Positions 1-5,931 of a stretch of 8,390 nt of DNA are shown one piece after another. Location of the stretch: the NCBI GenBank assembly GCA_031268395.1, contig JAIRXI010000299.1, positions 1 to 8,390 of the forward strand. The letters run 5' to 3'. Below the pieces are notes generated by a model. The model ran no database searches, was not told the DNA's origin, and saw nothing but the letters and a program-made list of their open reading frames with translations. Both the position numbers and the translations under genes were made by a program. The first letter of the stretch is position 1; each line of letters begins with the position of its first letter. This DNA comes from Tannerella sp. (GTDB taxonomy: Bacteria; Bacteroidota; Bacteroidia; Bacteroidales; Tannerellaceae).

Positions 1-35
1 AGATAGTTACGTATTATTTCCAATGAAAAATCCAT
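1..35 (-). CDS. possible 5' end of a gene running off the left edge
   Basis: An ATG at 33-35 on the minus strand opens a frame (MDFSLEIIRNY) that stays open to the window edge, only 11 full codons. A TACTTTTG sequence at 58-65 (minus strand) matches the Bacteroidota -7 consensus TAnnTTTG and lies 22 nt before the ATG, much as at the two better promoters in this window. No good -33 TTTG is present at the expected distance. The visible peptide is too short to assign to any family. It could equally be chance; only sequence to the left can settle it. Confidence 0.3.
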   Translation of the reverse strand, partial: MDFSLEIIRNY

Positions 36-57
36 TGGCGCTCTAAAAAAAGCGAAA

Positions 58-65
58 CAAAAGTA
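58..65 (-). promoter_or_regulatory. possible -7 promoter element for the left-edge gene
   Basis: TACTTTTG on the minus strand fits TAnnTTTG, but the -33 region offers only TTTA at about 18 nt. The surroundings are AT-rich, so a chance match is quite possible. Confidence 0.25.
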
Positions 66-111
66 GTAAAAAAAGAGATACCTTAAATCCGTAAGCGAAA
101 AATTTGCCATA

Positions 112-152
112 TTAAAAACGAATACAGGATAGCATAAGCCTGCAAGTATTCG
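112..152 (-). terminator. terminator-like hairpin downstream of the ABC permease
   Basis: On the minus strand, CGAATA and TATTCG (outer stem) and CAGG and CCTG (inner stem) form an interrupted hairpin, followed directly by TTTTTAAT (complement of 112-118). The shape fits an intrinsic terminator for transcripts coming from the ABC operon, although it lies about 240 nt past the permease stop codon and the stem is AT-rich with an internal loop. It also separates that operon from the possible gene at the left edge. Confidence 0.42.
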
Positions 153-394
153 TGCTTCGCACATGCTTTTCAGGTTTTCACGGGAAAATGACGATAAAAA
201 TCCGTGATAAAATGGCGGATAAACATGCTTTTCCCGGCTAATTTTTTTGGAGGAGTTATTGAATGTCCCGGACAAGTACCGACACCCGGACTTTTTCGAC
301 ACTTTCACGACGGGATTTTCGAAAATCAGGCGGGTCAAGCCATTCCTTCTTACGTTTTCGCCAAAGACTCTCGGCGATATTCAAATGCGGAGAT

Positions 395-1687
395 TTACCG
401 GAACGAGATCCATCTGATCAGTTCGCCGAAGGAAGGCTTCTTGCCGTAGACCAGGATCCCCACCCGGTAGATCTTTGCCGACATCCAGACAAAGCCCCCG
501 GCCGCCGCGTAGAGCAGTGCGATCGAAAGGATTTTTTCCCATGCCGGTATCTCGTTCGAGATGCGCATCAGCATCACGATCGGCGAAGTCAGCGGAATGA
601 ACGAACACCAGAATGCCACGGGGCCATCCGGATTCTCCATGCTGTAGATCCCGATATAGAGGGCAAACATCAGGATAATCATGACCGGCGCCATGAACGG
701 CTGGGCGTCTTCGGGATGGTTGACGGCCGAGCCGATGGCGGCAAAAAAGGAACCGTACAGCAGGTAGCCGCCAATGAAATAGGCCACAAAAAAGAAGCCC
801 GTTTCAAGGAAATGGAGCGATCGCAGATCGGCTATTGCGGTCGCGAAGCCGGCTGCCTGGACGGCCGACAGCGAAGCCATATCCGGCAGGCCTCCGCTTA
901 GCCCGGCAACGATGCCGCCCGCGCCCAGCAGTATACCGCCCAGGATGCCCCAGACGGCTAACTGCGTCAACCCGACCAGCCCGATGCCGACAATTTTCCC
1001 CATCATCAGATCGAACGGACGCACGGACGATACCATGATTTCGACAATGCGGCTGGTCTTCTCCTCCATCACGGCCTGCATCACCATCCCGCCATACATC
1101 ATGATGAACATGTAGATGATCACGTTGAGCGTGATGCCGGCCAGACGGGTAATCAGTGCGGGGGAATGGCTTTCTTCCTCGCCGTCTTTTCCCCACTTGA
1201 CGGTCTGGATATCGAAACGGATGCGGCTCTCCCTGATGATCCGTTCCAGATCGGGAATCCCGTAGGAAGCCACCTTGTCGCTCTCCATCTGTTTGCCCAG
1301 CGTCCGGTTGACGGCGCGGGACAGGTCGCCGGGGATCTGTTTTTCGGAATAGAGCGTGGCCGCCTGCGGATTTAGCAGCAGGTCGTCCGTAATGCTCAGG
1401 ATGGTAAACAGCTCCCGGTCCGGCCGCTCCCGATATTCATCCAGTGACCTGTCAGCATCGAAAAACCGGTAGCCGTCCATGTTCTCAAACAGGGGCGCAT
1501 ACTTGCCCGTCCGGTCGATGACGGCGATACGGCGCACCCCGTCGCTCTTGATGGAGGCCAGCCAGAGGGGTACGATTGAGATGGCTGCCATCAGAACGGG
1601 CATCAGCAGCGTGAGCACGATAAATGACTTCCTGCTGATGCGGGAGAGATATTCCCGCCTGATAATCAGTGCTATTTTACTTTTCAT
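395..1687 (-). CDS. ABC-2 family exporter permease (NatB-like)
   Basis: This 430-residue inner-membrane protein is the permease of an ABC exporter. A first transmembrane segment lies at about 21-45, preceded by a basic N-terminus. A soluble extracytoplasmic region of roughly 135 residues follows. A cluster of five or so hydrophobic segments fills about 184-405, and the tail is short and basic. The motif EEKTSRIVEIMVSSVRP at about 208-224, then GK, is typical of the NatB/ABC2_membrane_3 type. The ATG at 1687 was chosen because the ATPase stop codon overlaps it (ATGA), which indicates translational coupling; the frame is open further upstream only inside the ATPase gene. The substrate is unknown: relatives are annotated as sodium or drug exporters, which the sequence cannot confirm. 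Family assignment is secure; substrate is not. Confidence 0.93.
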   Translation of the reverse strand: MKSKIALIIRREYLSRISRKSFIVLTLLMPVLMAAISIVPLWLASIKSDGVRRIAVIDRTGKYAPLFENMDGYRFFDADRSLDEYRERPDRELFTILSITDDLLLNPQAATLYSEKQIPGDLSRAVNRTLGKQMESDKVASYGIPDLERIIRESRIRFDIQTVKWGKDGEEESHSPALITRLAGITLNVIIYMFIMMYGGMVMQAVMEEKTSRIVEIMVSSVRPFDLMMGKIVGIGLVGLTQLAVWGILGGILLGAGGIVAGLSGGLPDMASLSAVQAAGFATAIADLRSLHFLETGFFFVAYFIGGYLLYGSFFAAIGSAVNHPEDAQPFMAPVMIILMFALYIGIYSMENPDGPVAFWCSFIPLTSPIVMLMRISNEIPAWEKILSIALLYAAAGGFVWMSAKIYRVGILVYGKKPSFGELIRWISFR

Positions 1688-2637
1688 GATCTGTTTATAT
1701 GATATGGATGGCCGGTTGACGGCAGGGGCTGAGTTTGGGTGACGGTACGGATAAAGATGTCGTTCATCGAAGGCAGTTCTTCGGCAAACGAATGGATTTC
1801 GCACTGTCGGGCCAGCGCCTCCAGCAGCGAAGCGTTGCTGACCCCGTCGTTTTTGCGGATACGGAGTTCGTGGTATCCGCCTTTTTTTTCTCCGGAAAGG
1901 AGGGAAAAAACGCCCGGCAACGGGGCAGGCGGACCGCTTGCCGTGACACGGAGACGGAAGATGTTATCTCTGAAGCGTTCGCGCACTTCGTGCACCGGCC
2001 CGTGAAGGACGACTTGCGAGTGGTCGATCAGCGCTATTTCGTCGCATATCTCTTCGACGGATGCCATGTCGTGTGTCGAGAAGATCAGAGTATGGCCCTT
2101 TTCCTTCAGTTCCAGCATTTCCTTTTTCAGCAGATCGACGTTCACGGGGTCAAATCCGCTGAACGGCTCGTCGAAAATCAGCAGGTCCGGCCTGTGAACA
2201 ACCGTAATGACAAACTGTACTTTCTGCTGCATTCCTTTCGAGAGTTCATCCAGTTTTCTGTTCCACCAGCGCATGATGTCGAACTTTTGAAACCACGCTT
2301 CCAGCCGCTGCCGGGCTTCGCGGCGGGAGAGGCCTTTCAGTTGCGCGAAATAGACGGCCTGTTCGCCGACTTTCATCTTTTTGTAAAGACCCCGTTCTTC
2401 GGGCAGGTAGCCAATGCGGCTGGTATCGCCGACCTGCAGGGGATGCCCGTCGAACCGGACGGTTCCGCTGTCCGGGGCCGTAATCCGGTTGACGATCCGC
2501 AGGAGTGTCGTCTTGCCGGCGCCATTCGGCCCAAGCAGTCCGAATATCTTCCCTCGCGGTATGCTAATGTTCACCCGATCCAGCGCCAGGTGATTCGCAT
2601 ATTGCTTAACGATGTTTTCCGCTTCTATAAAGTACAT
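1684..2637 (-). CDS. ABC transporter ATP-binding protein (NatA-like)
   Basis: The 317-residue cytoplasmic ATPase powers the permease encoded next. Visible motifs are Walker A GPNGAGKT (36-43), the NatA-like GYLPEERGLY segment at the Q-loop (76-85), signature LSKGMQQKV (132-140), Walker B LLIFDEP (152-158) and the H-loop STHD (H189). The last 90 or so residues form a C-terminal domain of the kind seen in NatA/CcmA-type exporters. The frame is open back to 2922, but ATG 2637 is chosen. Homology to ABC domains begins at once (MYFIEAENIVKQY), a promoter lies at 2661-2691 just upstream of it, and the upstream extension translates a DNA repeat (KHGEHGDTE). The stop overlaps the permease start by 4 nt, so the two genes form an operon. 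Confidence 0.95.
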   Translation of the reverse strand: MYFIEAENIVKQYANHLALDRVNISIPRGKIFGLLGPNGAGKTTLLRIVNRITAPDSGTVRFDGHPLQVGDTSRIGYLPEERGLYKKMKVGEQAVYFAQLKGLSRREARQRLEAWFQKFDIMRWWNRKLDELSKGMQQKVQFVITVVHRPDLLIFDEPFSGFDPVNVDLLKKEMLELKEKGHTLIFSTHDMASVEEICDEIALIDHSQVVLHGPVHEVRERFRDNIFRLRVTASGPPAPLPGVFSLLSGEKKGGYHELRIRKNDGVSNASLLEALARQCEIHSFAEELPSMNDIFIRTVTQTQPLPSTGHPYHINRS

Positions 2638-2660
2638 TATTTGTTGTTTATTCGACCGCG

Positions 2661-2691
2661 CAAAGATAGACTGTTTTTTTAAATGGGCAAA
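2661..2691 (-). promoter_or_regulatory. Bacteroidota-type promoter of the ABC exporter operon
   Basis: On the minus strand TATCTTTG (2661-2668) matches the -7 consensus TAnnTTTG. TTTG (complement of 2688-2691) stands 19 nt upstream as the -33 element, which is the expected spacing. The -7 box ends 23 nt before ATG 2637, giving a short leader. This placement supports the start chosen for the ATPase gene. No Shine-Dalgarno sequence is seen; the bases before ATG are A/T-rich (AACAACAAATA), as is usual in this phylum. Confidence 0.72.
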
Positions 2692-2772
2692 AAACGGCCA
2701 ACTGTTTTTCCCCCGACGCTGCAAATATCCATTCTGTTCAGGGTCGTAAGGCAAACACAGTTCTTTATAATT

Positions 2773-2844
2773 AAACACGGAGGACACGGAGACACGGAGA
2801 CGGTGATCACGTTTTCTCTCCGTGTCGCCGTGTTCTCCGTGTTT
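2773..2844. repeat. inverted repeat built of CACGGAG units
   Basis: Two 28-bp arms (2773-2800 and 2817-2844) are inverted copies of each other with 2 mismatches, around a 16-nt loop. Each arm is itself three tandem copies of an ACACGGAG-like octamer; a further CACGGAGA copy lies at 2863-2870. In RNA this would form a long stable hairpin. On the minus strand it translates as KHGEHGDTE, a kind of peptide I recall from spurious ORF extensions in many genomes, so it probably belongs to a dispersed intergenic repeat family rather than to a gene. It lies about 80 bp upstream of the ABC promoter. Confidence 0.8.
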
Positions 2845-2871
2845 GAATGAATAAAGAAAGAGCACGGAGAA

Positions 2872-2885
2872 GCGCCTTACGGCGC
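2872..2885. repeat. small perfect hairpin
   Basis: GCGCC and GGCGC surround a TTAC loop. The hairpin is next to the left flanking repeat of the tandem array. No T-tract follows on either strand, so it is not a classical terminator. Confidence 0.35.
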
Positions 2886-2933
2886 CGGGAAACGAATGCG
2901 GAGCAGGGTACGTAATGGACATGTTGGGTTAAT
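2884..2933. repeat. left flanking direct repeat of the array
   Basis: The segment starting AATGGACATG at 2914-2933 matches 3560-3579 at 17 of 20 positions in the same orientation. Weaker similarity extends outward to GCCGG at 2884-2888 (partner at 3535-3539), with a gap of about 5 nt between. The pair brackets the 21-bp array. Confidence 0.55.
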
Positions 2934-2958
2934 TACACCTGTTTTTCCTGAAAATCCG

Positions 2959-3519
2959 GTCTGCCTTTCGCCAACAGGAAGCTACCTTTCCACAATCGGT
3001 AGCTACCACCGCCCGTAAGAGTCTACTTTCTGTCGACTGTTGTCTGCCTTTCCGCCGTTTCTGTCTGCCTTTCCGCCGTTTTAGTCTACCTTTCGCCCAC
3101 AGGTACCTGCCTTTTGCCCACAGGTACTTACCTTTCGCCCACAGGTACTTACCTTTTGTCCACAGGTACTTACCTTTTGTCCACAGGTACTTACCTTTCG
3201 CCCATAGGTACTTACCTTTTGCCAATAGGTACCTGCCTTTCCTCAATAGGTACTTACCTTTCGCCCACAGGTACCTGCCTTTCCACAACAGGTACCTACC
3301 TTTCGCCCATAGGTAGTACCTTTCCCCAATAGGTACTTACCTTTCGCCCATAGGTACCTACCTTTCCACAACAGGTACTTACCTTTCCACAACAGGAACC
3401 TACCTTTCGCCCATAGGAAGTACCTTTCCACCATAGGTACCTACCTTTCGCCCATAGGTACTTACCTTTCGCCCACAGGTACCTGCCTTTCCACAACAGT
3501 AGCTGCCTTTCGAGTCCGG
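2959..3519. repeat. tandem array of 21-bp units (minisatellite-like)
   Basis: The core runs from 3103 to 3499 and holds 19 contiguous units: seventeen of 21 bp and two of 20 bp (3313-3332 and 3417-3436). Degenerate copies recognisable by GTCTGCC or GTCTACC plus TTTC extend left to about 2959 and one copy extends right to about 3519. Each unit begins GTAC[C/T]T[A/G]CCTTT and ends CACAG, CATAG, AACAG or AATAG. Units vary mainly in the CGCCC, TGTCC, CCACA segment and in the CT/CC step. With the AG ending the previous unit, 12 units make a perfect AGGTA-NN-TACCT dyad and one (3313) makes it with a 1-nt spacer. Frames on both strands look open because 21 is a multiple of 3, but the two 20-bp units shift the frame. 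I take the array to be non-coding. Confidence 0.9.
3292..3499. repeat. 104-bp higher-order duplication within the array
   Basis: Units at 3292-3395 and 3396-3499 form two adjacent 104-bp blocks, each of 21, 20, 21, 21 and 21 bp. They match at 93 of 104 positions by hand alignment, and the 20-bp unit sits in the second place of both. The simplest history is one single-base loss followed by duplication of five units. Confidence 0.6.
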
Positions 3520-3534
3520 AAGAAAAGGCTGCCT

Positions 3535-3579
3535 GCCGGACACGACGGCGGAAGCGTCTAATGGACCTGTCGGGTTTAT
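3535..3579. repeat. right flanking direct repeat of the array
   Basis: AATGGACCTG and the bases after it (3560-3579) repeat 2914-2933 with 3 mismatches in 20. The outward part from 3535 resembles 2884 onward. Just beside it, GTCCGG (3514-3519) and CCGGAC (3536-3541) form a perfect 6-bp inverted repeat. Confidence 0.5.
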
Positions 3580-3616
3580 AGCGAACCTTCCGTTACCGCA
3601 ATTGTCAGGCGGGATT

Positions 3617-3646
3617 GCCGGCGGCTATGACGGAACGGCCGGCGGC
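3617..3646. repeat. GCCGGCGGC repeat just past the lptG stop
   Basis: GCCGGCGGC occurs at 3617-3625 and again at 3638-3646. Because GCCGGC is self-complementary, the two copies can pair into a hairpin directly after the permease stop codon on the minus strand. There is no T-tract, so termination here is only a possibility. Confidence 0.35.
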
Positions 3647-3647
3647 T

Positions 3648-4742
3648 TCACCTTGGCGCCCTGATGTAGAGATAGATGGTGACGAGGATGTATATCAGGT
3701 TGGGTATCCAGACGGCAACTACCGGCGGGACAGATCCGCTGACGGCAAACGTGGATGATATTTTTGAAAAGAGGATATACGAAAAACTCAGTCCGATGCC
3801 GATACCGATGTTCAGTCCCATGCCGCCCTTGATCCTGCGCGACGAAAGGGAGACGCCGATCATGGTCAGGATGAAAAAGGACATGACCGTCGCGTAGCGC
3901 TGGTAGTATTCGATTTCGAAAAACTGGATGTTGCCTATCCCCCGCTCCTTCTGACGGCGGATGTGTCTGGCCAGCTGGGGAGACGTCATGGTTTCGCAGT
4001 CGTTTTCGGAAATCAGGAAGTCGGACGGCATGAATGTCAGTGTCGTGTCCTTGCGCGTACCGGTGGTGATGTGTTCGCGCATTCCGTCGAAATCGCGGAT
4101 CATGTAGTCGATGATGGTCCACTGGTAGAGCGAATCATACTTGATGGACTCGGCGGTCAGGCGGGACACGAGCGCCTTGTTTTCAAAGTGATCGAGCGAA
4201 AAGCGGTAGCCCATGTAGGAGTCGGCGCGATAATTGTCGAAATAGGCGAAAATGCCCGGTTCCACCTCCAGCTGGATATTGCGGGCATATTCCACCTTTC
4301 TGTTCCTGAAATAGGCGTTCTGGAATGCGATGCGTGTTTCGTTGGCCGGAGGGACGATGTAGGCGTTCAGGGCGTAACTGCCGAGCGCAATGATGGCCGC
4401 GGAGATCAGGTAGGGGCGCAGCAGGCGGTTGAAACTGACGCCGCTGGCCAGCAGCGCAATGATCTCGGACCTGTCGGCCAGTTTGGAGGTAAAAAAGATG
4501 ACGGATATGAAGGTAAACAGCGGACTGAAGAGGCCGATGAAATAGGGGATGAAGTTAAGATAATAATCCACGACGATGGCATGGAGCGACACTTCCGGTT
4601 TCAGGAAATTGTCGAGCCGTTCATTGACGTCGAATACGACCGTGACGGCAATGATCAGGAGGATGGAGAAGACGTAAGTCCCCAGGAACTGCCTGATGAT
4701 GTAGCCGTCGATGCGCCTGAGTTTCCAGCTGTTCCGTTTCAT
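3648..4742 (-). CDS. LptF/LptG family permease (YjgP/YjgQ)
   Basis: This 364-residue inner-membrane protein belongs to the LptF/LptG family, which with LptB drives extraction of lipopolysaccharide from the inner membrane into the Lpt bridge. The layout fits: transmembrane segments at about 15-38, 62-86 and 108-130; a periplasmic domain at about 131-280 (beta-jellyroll in the family); then segments at about 284-302, 308-327 and 338-360. Family features include the N-terminal RRIDGYIIRQFLGTY, the cytoplasmic coupling segment EIIALLASGVSF (93-104) and RRIKGGMGLNIGIGIG (302-317). ATG 4742 overlaps the tgt stop (ATGA), so the gene should be co-transcribed and translationally coupled with tgt. Whether it plays the LptF or the LptG role cannot be told from sequence, since phylum members often carry both as separate paralogues. 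Confidence 0.93.
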   Translation of the reverse strand: MKRNSWKLRRIDGYIIRQFLGTYVFSILLIIAVTVVFDVNERLDNFLKPEVSLHAIVVDYYLNFIPYFIGLFSPLFTFISVIFFTSKLADRSEIIALLASGVSFNRLLRPYLISAAIIALGSYALNAYIVPPANETRIAFQNAYFRNRKVEYARNIQLEVEPGIFAYFDNYRADSYMGYRFSLDHFENKALVSRLTAESIKYDSLYQWTIIDYMIRDFDGMREHITTGTRKDTTLTFMPSDFLISENDCETMTSPQLARHIRRQKERGIGNIQFFEIEYYQRYATVMSFFILTMIGVSLSSRRIKGGMGLNIGIGIGLSFSYILFSKISSTFAVSGSVPPVVAVWIPNLIYILVTIYLYIRAPR

Positions 4743-5869
4743 GCGCGCTGCGATAACCGGTTAACTATTCCGCTCTTCCATCCGGCGAAATCGCCGGCGG
4801 CGATATGGGTGCGCGCTTCTTCGAGCAGCCGCTGATAGAATGCGAGATTGTGGATGGAAGCGATTTGCAGTCCCAGGATTTCATTACACTGGATCAGGTG
4901 ATGCAGGTAAGCGCGACTGTAGGCCGTATCCACAAATGCATGTCCGTCCGGATCGACCGGCGAAAAGTCGTCCGCCCATTTGCGGTTGCGCATGTTCACC
5001 GTGCCGGAGCGGGTGAACAGCTGTCCGTTGCGTCCGTTGCGTGTGGGCATGATGCAGTCGAACATGTCCACGCCCAGGGCAACGGCCTCGAGCAGGTTGG
5101 CCGGCGTGCCCACGCCCATCAGGTAGCGCGGTTTGTCTTCCGGCAGGATTCCGTTGACGATTTCAATCATTTCGTACATGGTTTCCGTCGGCTCGCCTAC
5201 CGCCAGACCGCCGATCGCATTCCCGTCCGCTTCCCTGGCCGCCACGTATTCGGCCGACCGGATCCGCAAATCCGGATAGACGCACCCCTGCACGATCGGG
5301 AACAGCGACTGTTTGTGGCCATACCGGGGCGCTGTTCCGTCGAACCGGCGGATGCAGCGGTCCAGCCACCGTTCGGTGCGTTGCAGCGACTGCTTCGCAT
5401 ACGGGTAGTCCGCGTCGCCCGGACAGCACTCGTCGAAGGCCATGAGGATGTCGGCGCCAATGCTGCGCTGGATATCCATCACCTTTTCGGGCGAGAAAAA
5501 ATGTTTGCTGCCGTCGATATGTGAACGAAATTCCGCCCCTTCCTCGCTCAATTTCCGGTTTTCAGCCAGCGAAAATACCTGAAAACCGCCGCTGTCGGTC
5601 AGGATCGGCCCCTGCCAGCCGCAGAAGCCGTGCAGACCGCCCGCCTTTTCAAGGATTTCCATCCCGGGACGGAGGTAGAGATGATACGTGTTGCCGAGGA
5701 TGATCTGCGCACGGACATCGTCCGCCAGTTCGCGCCGGTGGACGGCTTTCACCGTGCCCTGTGTGCCAACGGGCATGAAGACCGGCGTCTCGACGGCGCC
5801 GTGTCCGGTTGTAATCCGTCCCGTCCGTGCCCGGGAGCGGGTATCCGTATGTGTAATTTCGAATTTCAC
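4739..5869 (-). CDS. tgt: queuine tRNA-ribosyltransferase
   Basis: Tgt swaps the guanine at position 34 of GUN-anticodon tRNAs for the queuosine precursor preQ1. The 376-residue length is typical. Seen are PVGTQGTVKAV (33-43), TDSGGFQVFS (91-100) with the general acid/base Asp92, the substrate-pocket GLAVGE (221-226), and FDCIMPTRNGRNG (270-282) with the catalytic nucleophile Asp271. The start is GTG 5869: it yields the family N-terminus MKFEITHTD, and a promoter at 5886-5917 lies between it and the alternative ATG at 5932. One oddity: where most bacterial Tgt have the zinc ligands CxCxxC, this protein has Gly309, Ala311 and Asp314, although the fourth ligand His340 is kept at the usual 26-residue distance. 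The stop overlaps the start of the Lpt permease gene. Confidence 0.96.
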   Translation of the reverse strand: MKFEITHTDTRSRARTGRITTGHGAVETPVFMPVGTQGTVKAVHRRELADDVRAQIILGNTYHLYLRPGMEILEKAGGLHGFCGWQGPILTDSGGFQVFSLAENRKLSEEGAEFRSHIDGSKHFFSPEKVMDIQRSIGADILMAFDECCPGDADYPYAKQSLQRTERWLDRCIRRFDGTAPRYGHKQSLFPIVQGCVYPDLRIRSAEYVAAREADGNAIGGLAVGEPTETMYEMIEIVNGILPEDKPRYLMGVGTPANLLEAVALGVDMFDCIMPTRNGRNGQLFTRSGTVNMRNRKWADDFSPVDPDGHAFVDTAYSRAYLHHLIQCNEILGLQIASIHNLAFYQRLLEEARTHIAAGDFAGWKSGIVNRLSQRA

Positions 5870-5885
5870 TCTGCCAAGTTTGCCG

Positions 5886-5917
5886 CAAAGGTAATACGGG
5901 AATATGGAACAGACAAG
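5886..5917 (-). promoter_or_regulatory. Bacteroidota-type promoter of tgt-lptG
   Basis: On the minus strand TACCTTTG (5886-5893) matches TAnnTTTG exactly. The -33 element is weaker, CTTG (complement of 5914-5917), at 20 nt. The -7 box ends 16 nt before GTG 5869. The promoter lies in the 62-nt gap after the DUF5103 gene and supports GTG rather than ATG 5932 as the tgt start. Confidence 0.6.
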
Positions 5918-5931
5918 CCGGAGGGCAAACA

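Larger units (their letters stand above)
36..394. other. AT-rich intergenic region, no convincing gene
   Basis: No frame on either strand looks like a real gene; the plus-strand frames entering from here run antisense through the permease gene. Small structures seen: the terminator-like hairpin at 112-152; a weak inverted repeat CACGG/CCGTG (179-183 and 202-206) with A/T-rich flanks; the 11-bp direct repeat ACATGCTTTTC at 161-171 and 223-233; and a perfect 14-bp palindrome GATTTTCGAAAATC at 314-327. None can be given a role. Confidence 0.6.
2638..3647. other. 1-kb gene-free region between lptG and the ABC operon
   Basis: Nothing here looks like a true gene. In order from the lptG side it contains the GCCGGCGGC hairpin, the right flanking repeat, the 21-bp array, the left flanking repeat, a small GCGCC hairpin, the CACGGAG inverted repeat and the ABC promoter. 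The minus-strand frame 2929-3288 encodes KGKYLWA-like heptads but begins with TTG and is only one of three frame-shifted pieces of the same pattern. Confidence 0.75.

Noticed and set aside
263..290. Terminator-like GTCCCGG/CCCGGAC hairpin followed by TTTTT on the plus strand
   Set aside because: The stem has a mismatch in 7 bp, and no plus-strand gene ends nearby for it to terminate.
263..901. Plus-strand open frame of 212 codons
   Set aside because: It lies antisense to the clearly homologous ABC permease gene and has low-complexity, arginine- and histidine-rich content without recognisable domains.
1735..2682. Plus-strand open frame of 315 codons
   Set aside because: Antisense to the ABC ATPase, whose Walker, signature and H-loop motifs are all intact; the plus frame has no recognisable family.
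2638..2922. N-terminal extension of the ABC ATPase to ATG 2922
   Set aside because: The extension reads through the CACGGAG inverted repeat and the promoter region; homology begins only at ATG 2637.
3103..3499. Array of promoters on the plus strand (TACCTTTC in most units resembles TAnnTTTG)
   Set aside because: The last base of the box is C or T rather than G in the units, no -33 TTTG stands 19-21 nt upstream, and there is no plus-strand gene to transcribe.
2959..3519. CRISPR array
   Set aside because: Units are contiguous 21-bp copies without unique spacers, and no cas genes are present.
3963..4835. Plus-strand open frame of 290 codons
   Set aside because: Antisense shadow of the Lpt permease gene; long antisense frames are common in GC-rich coding sequence.
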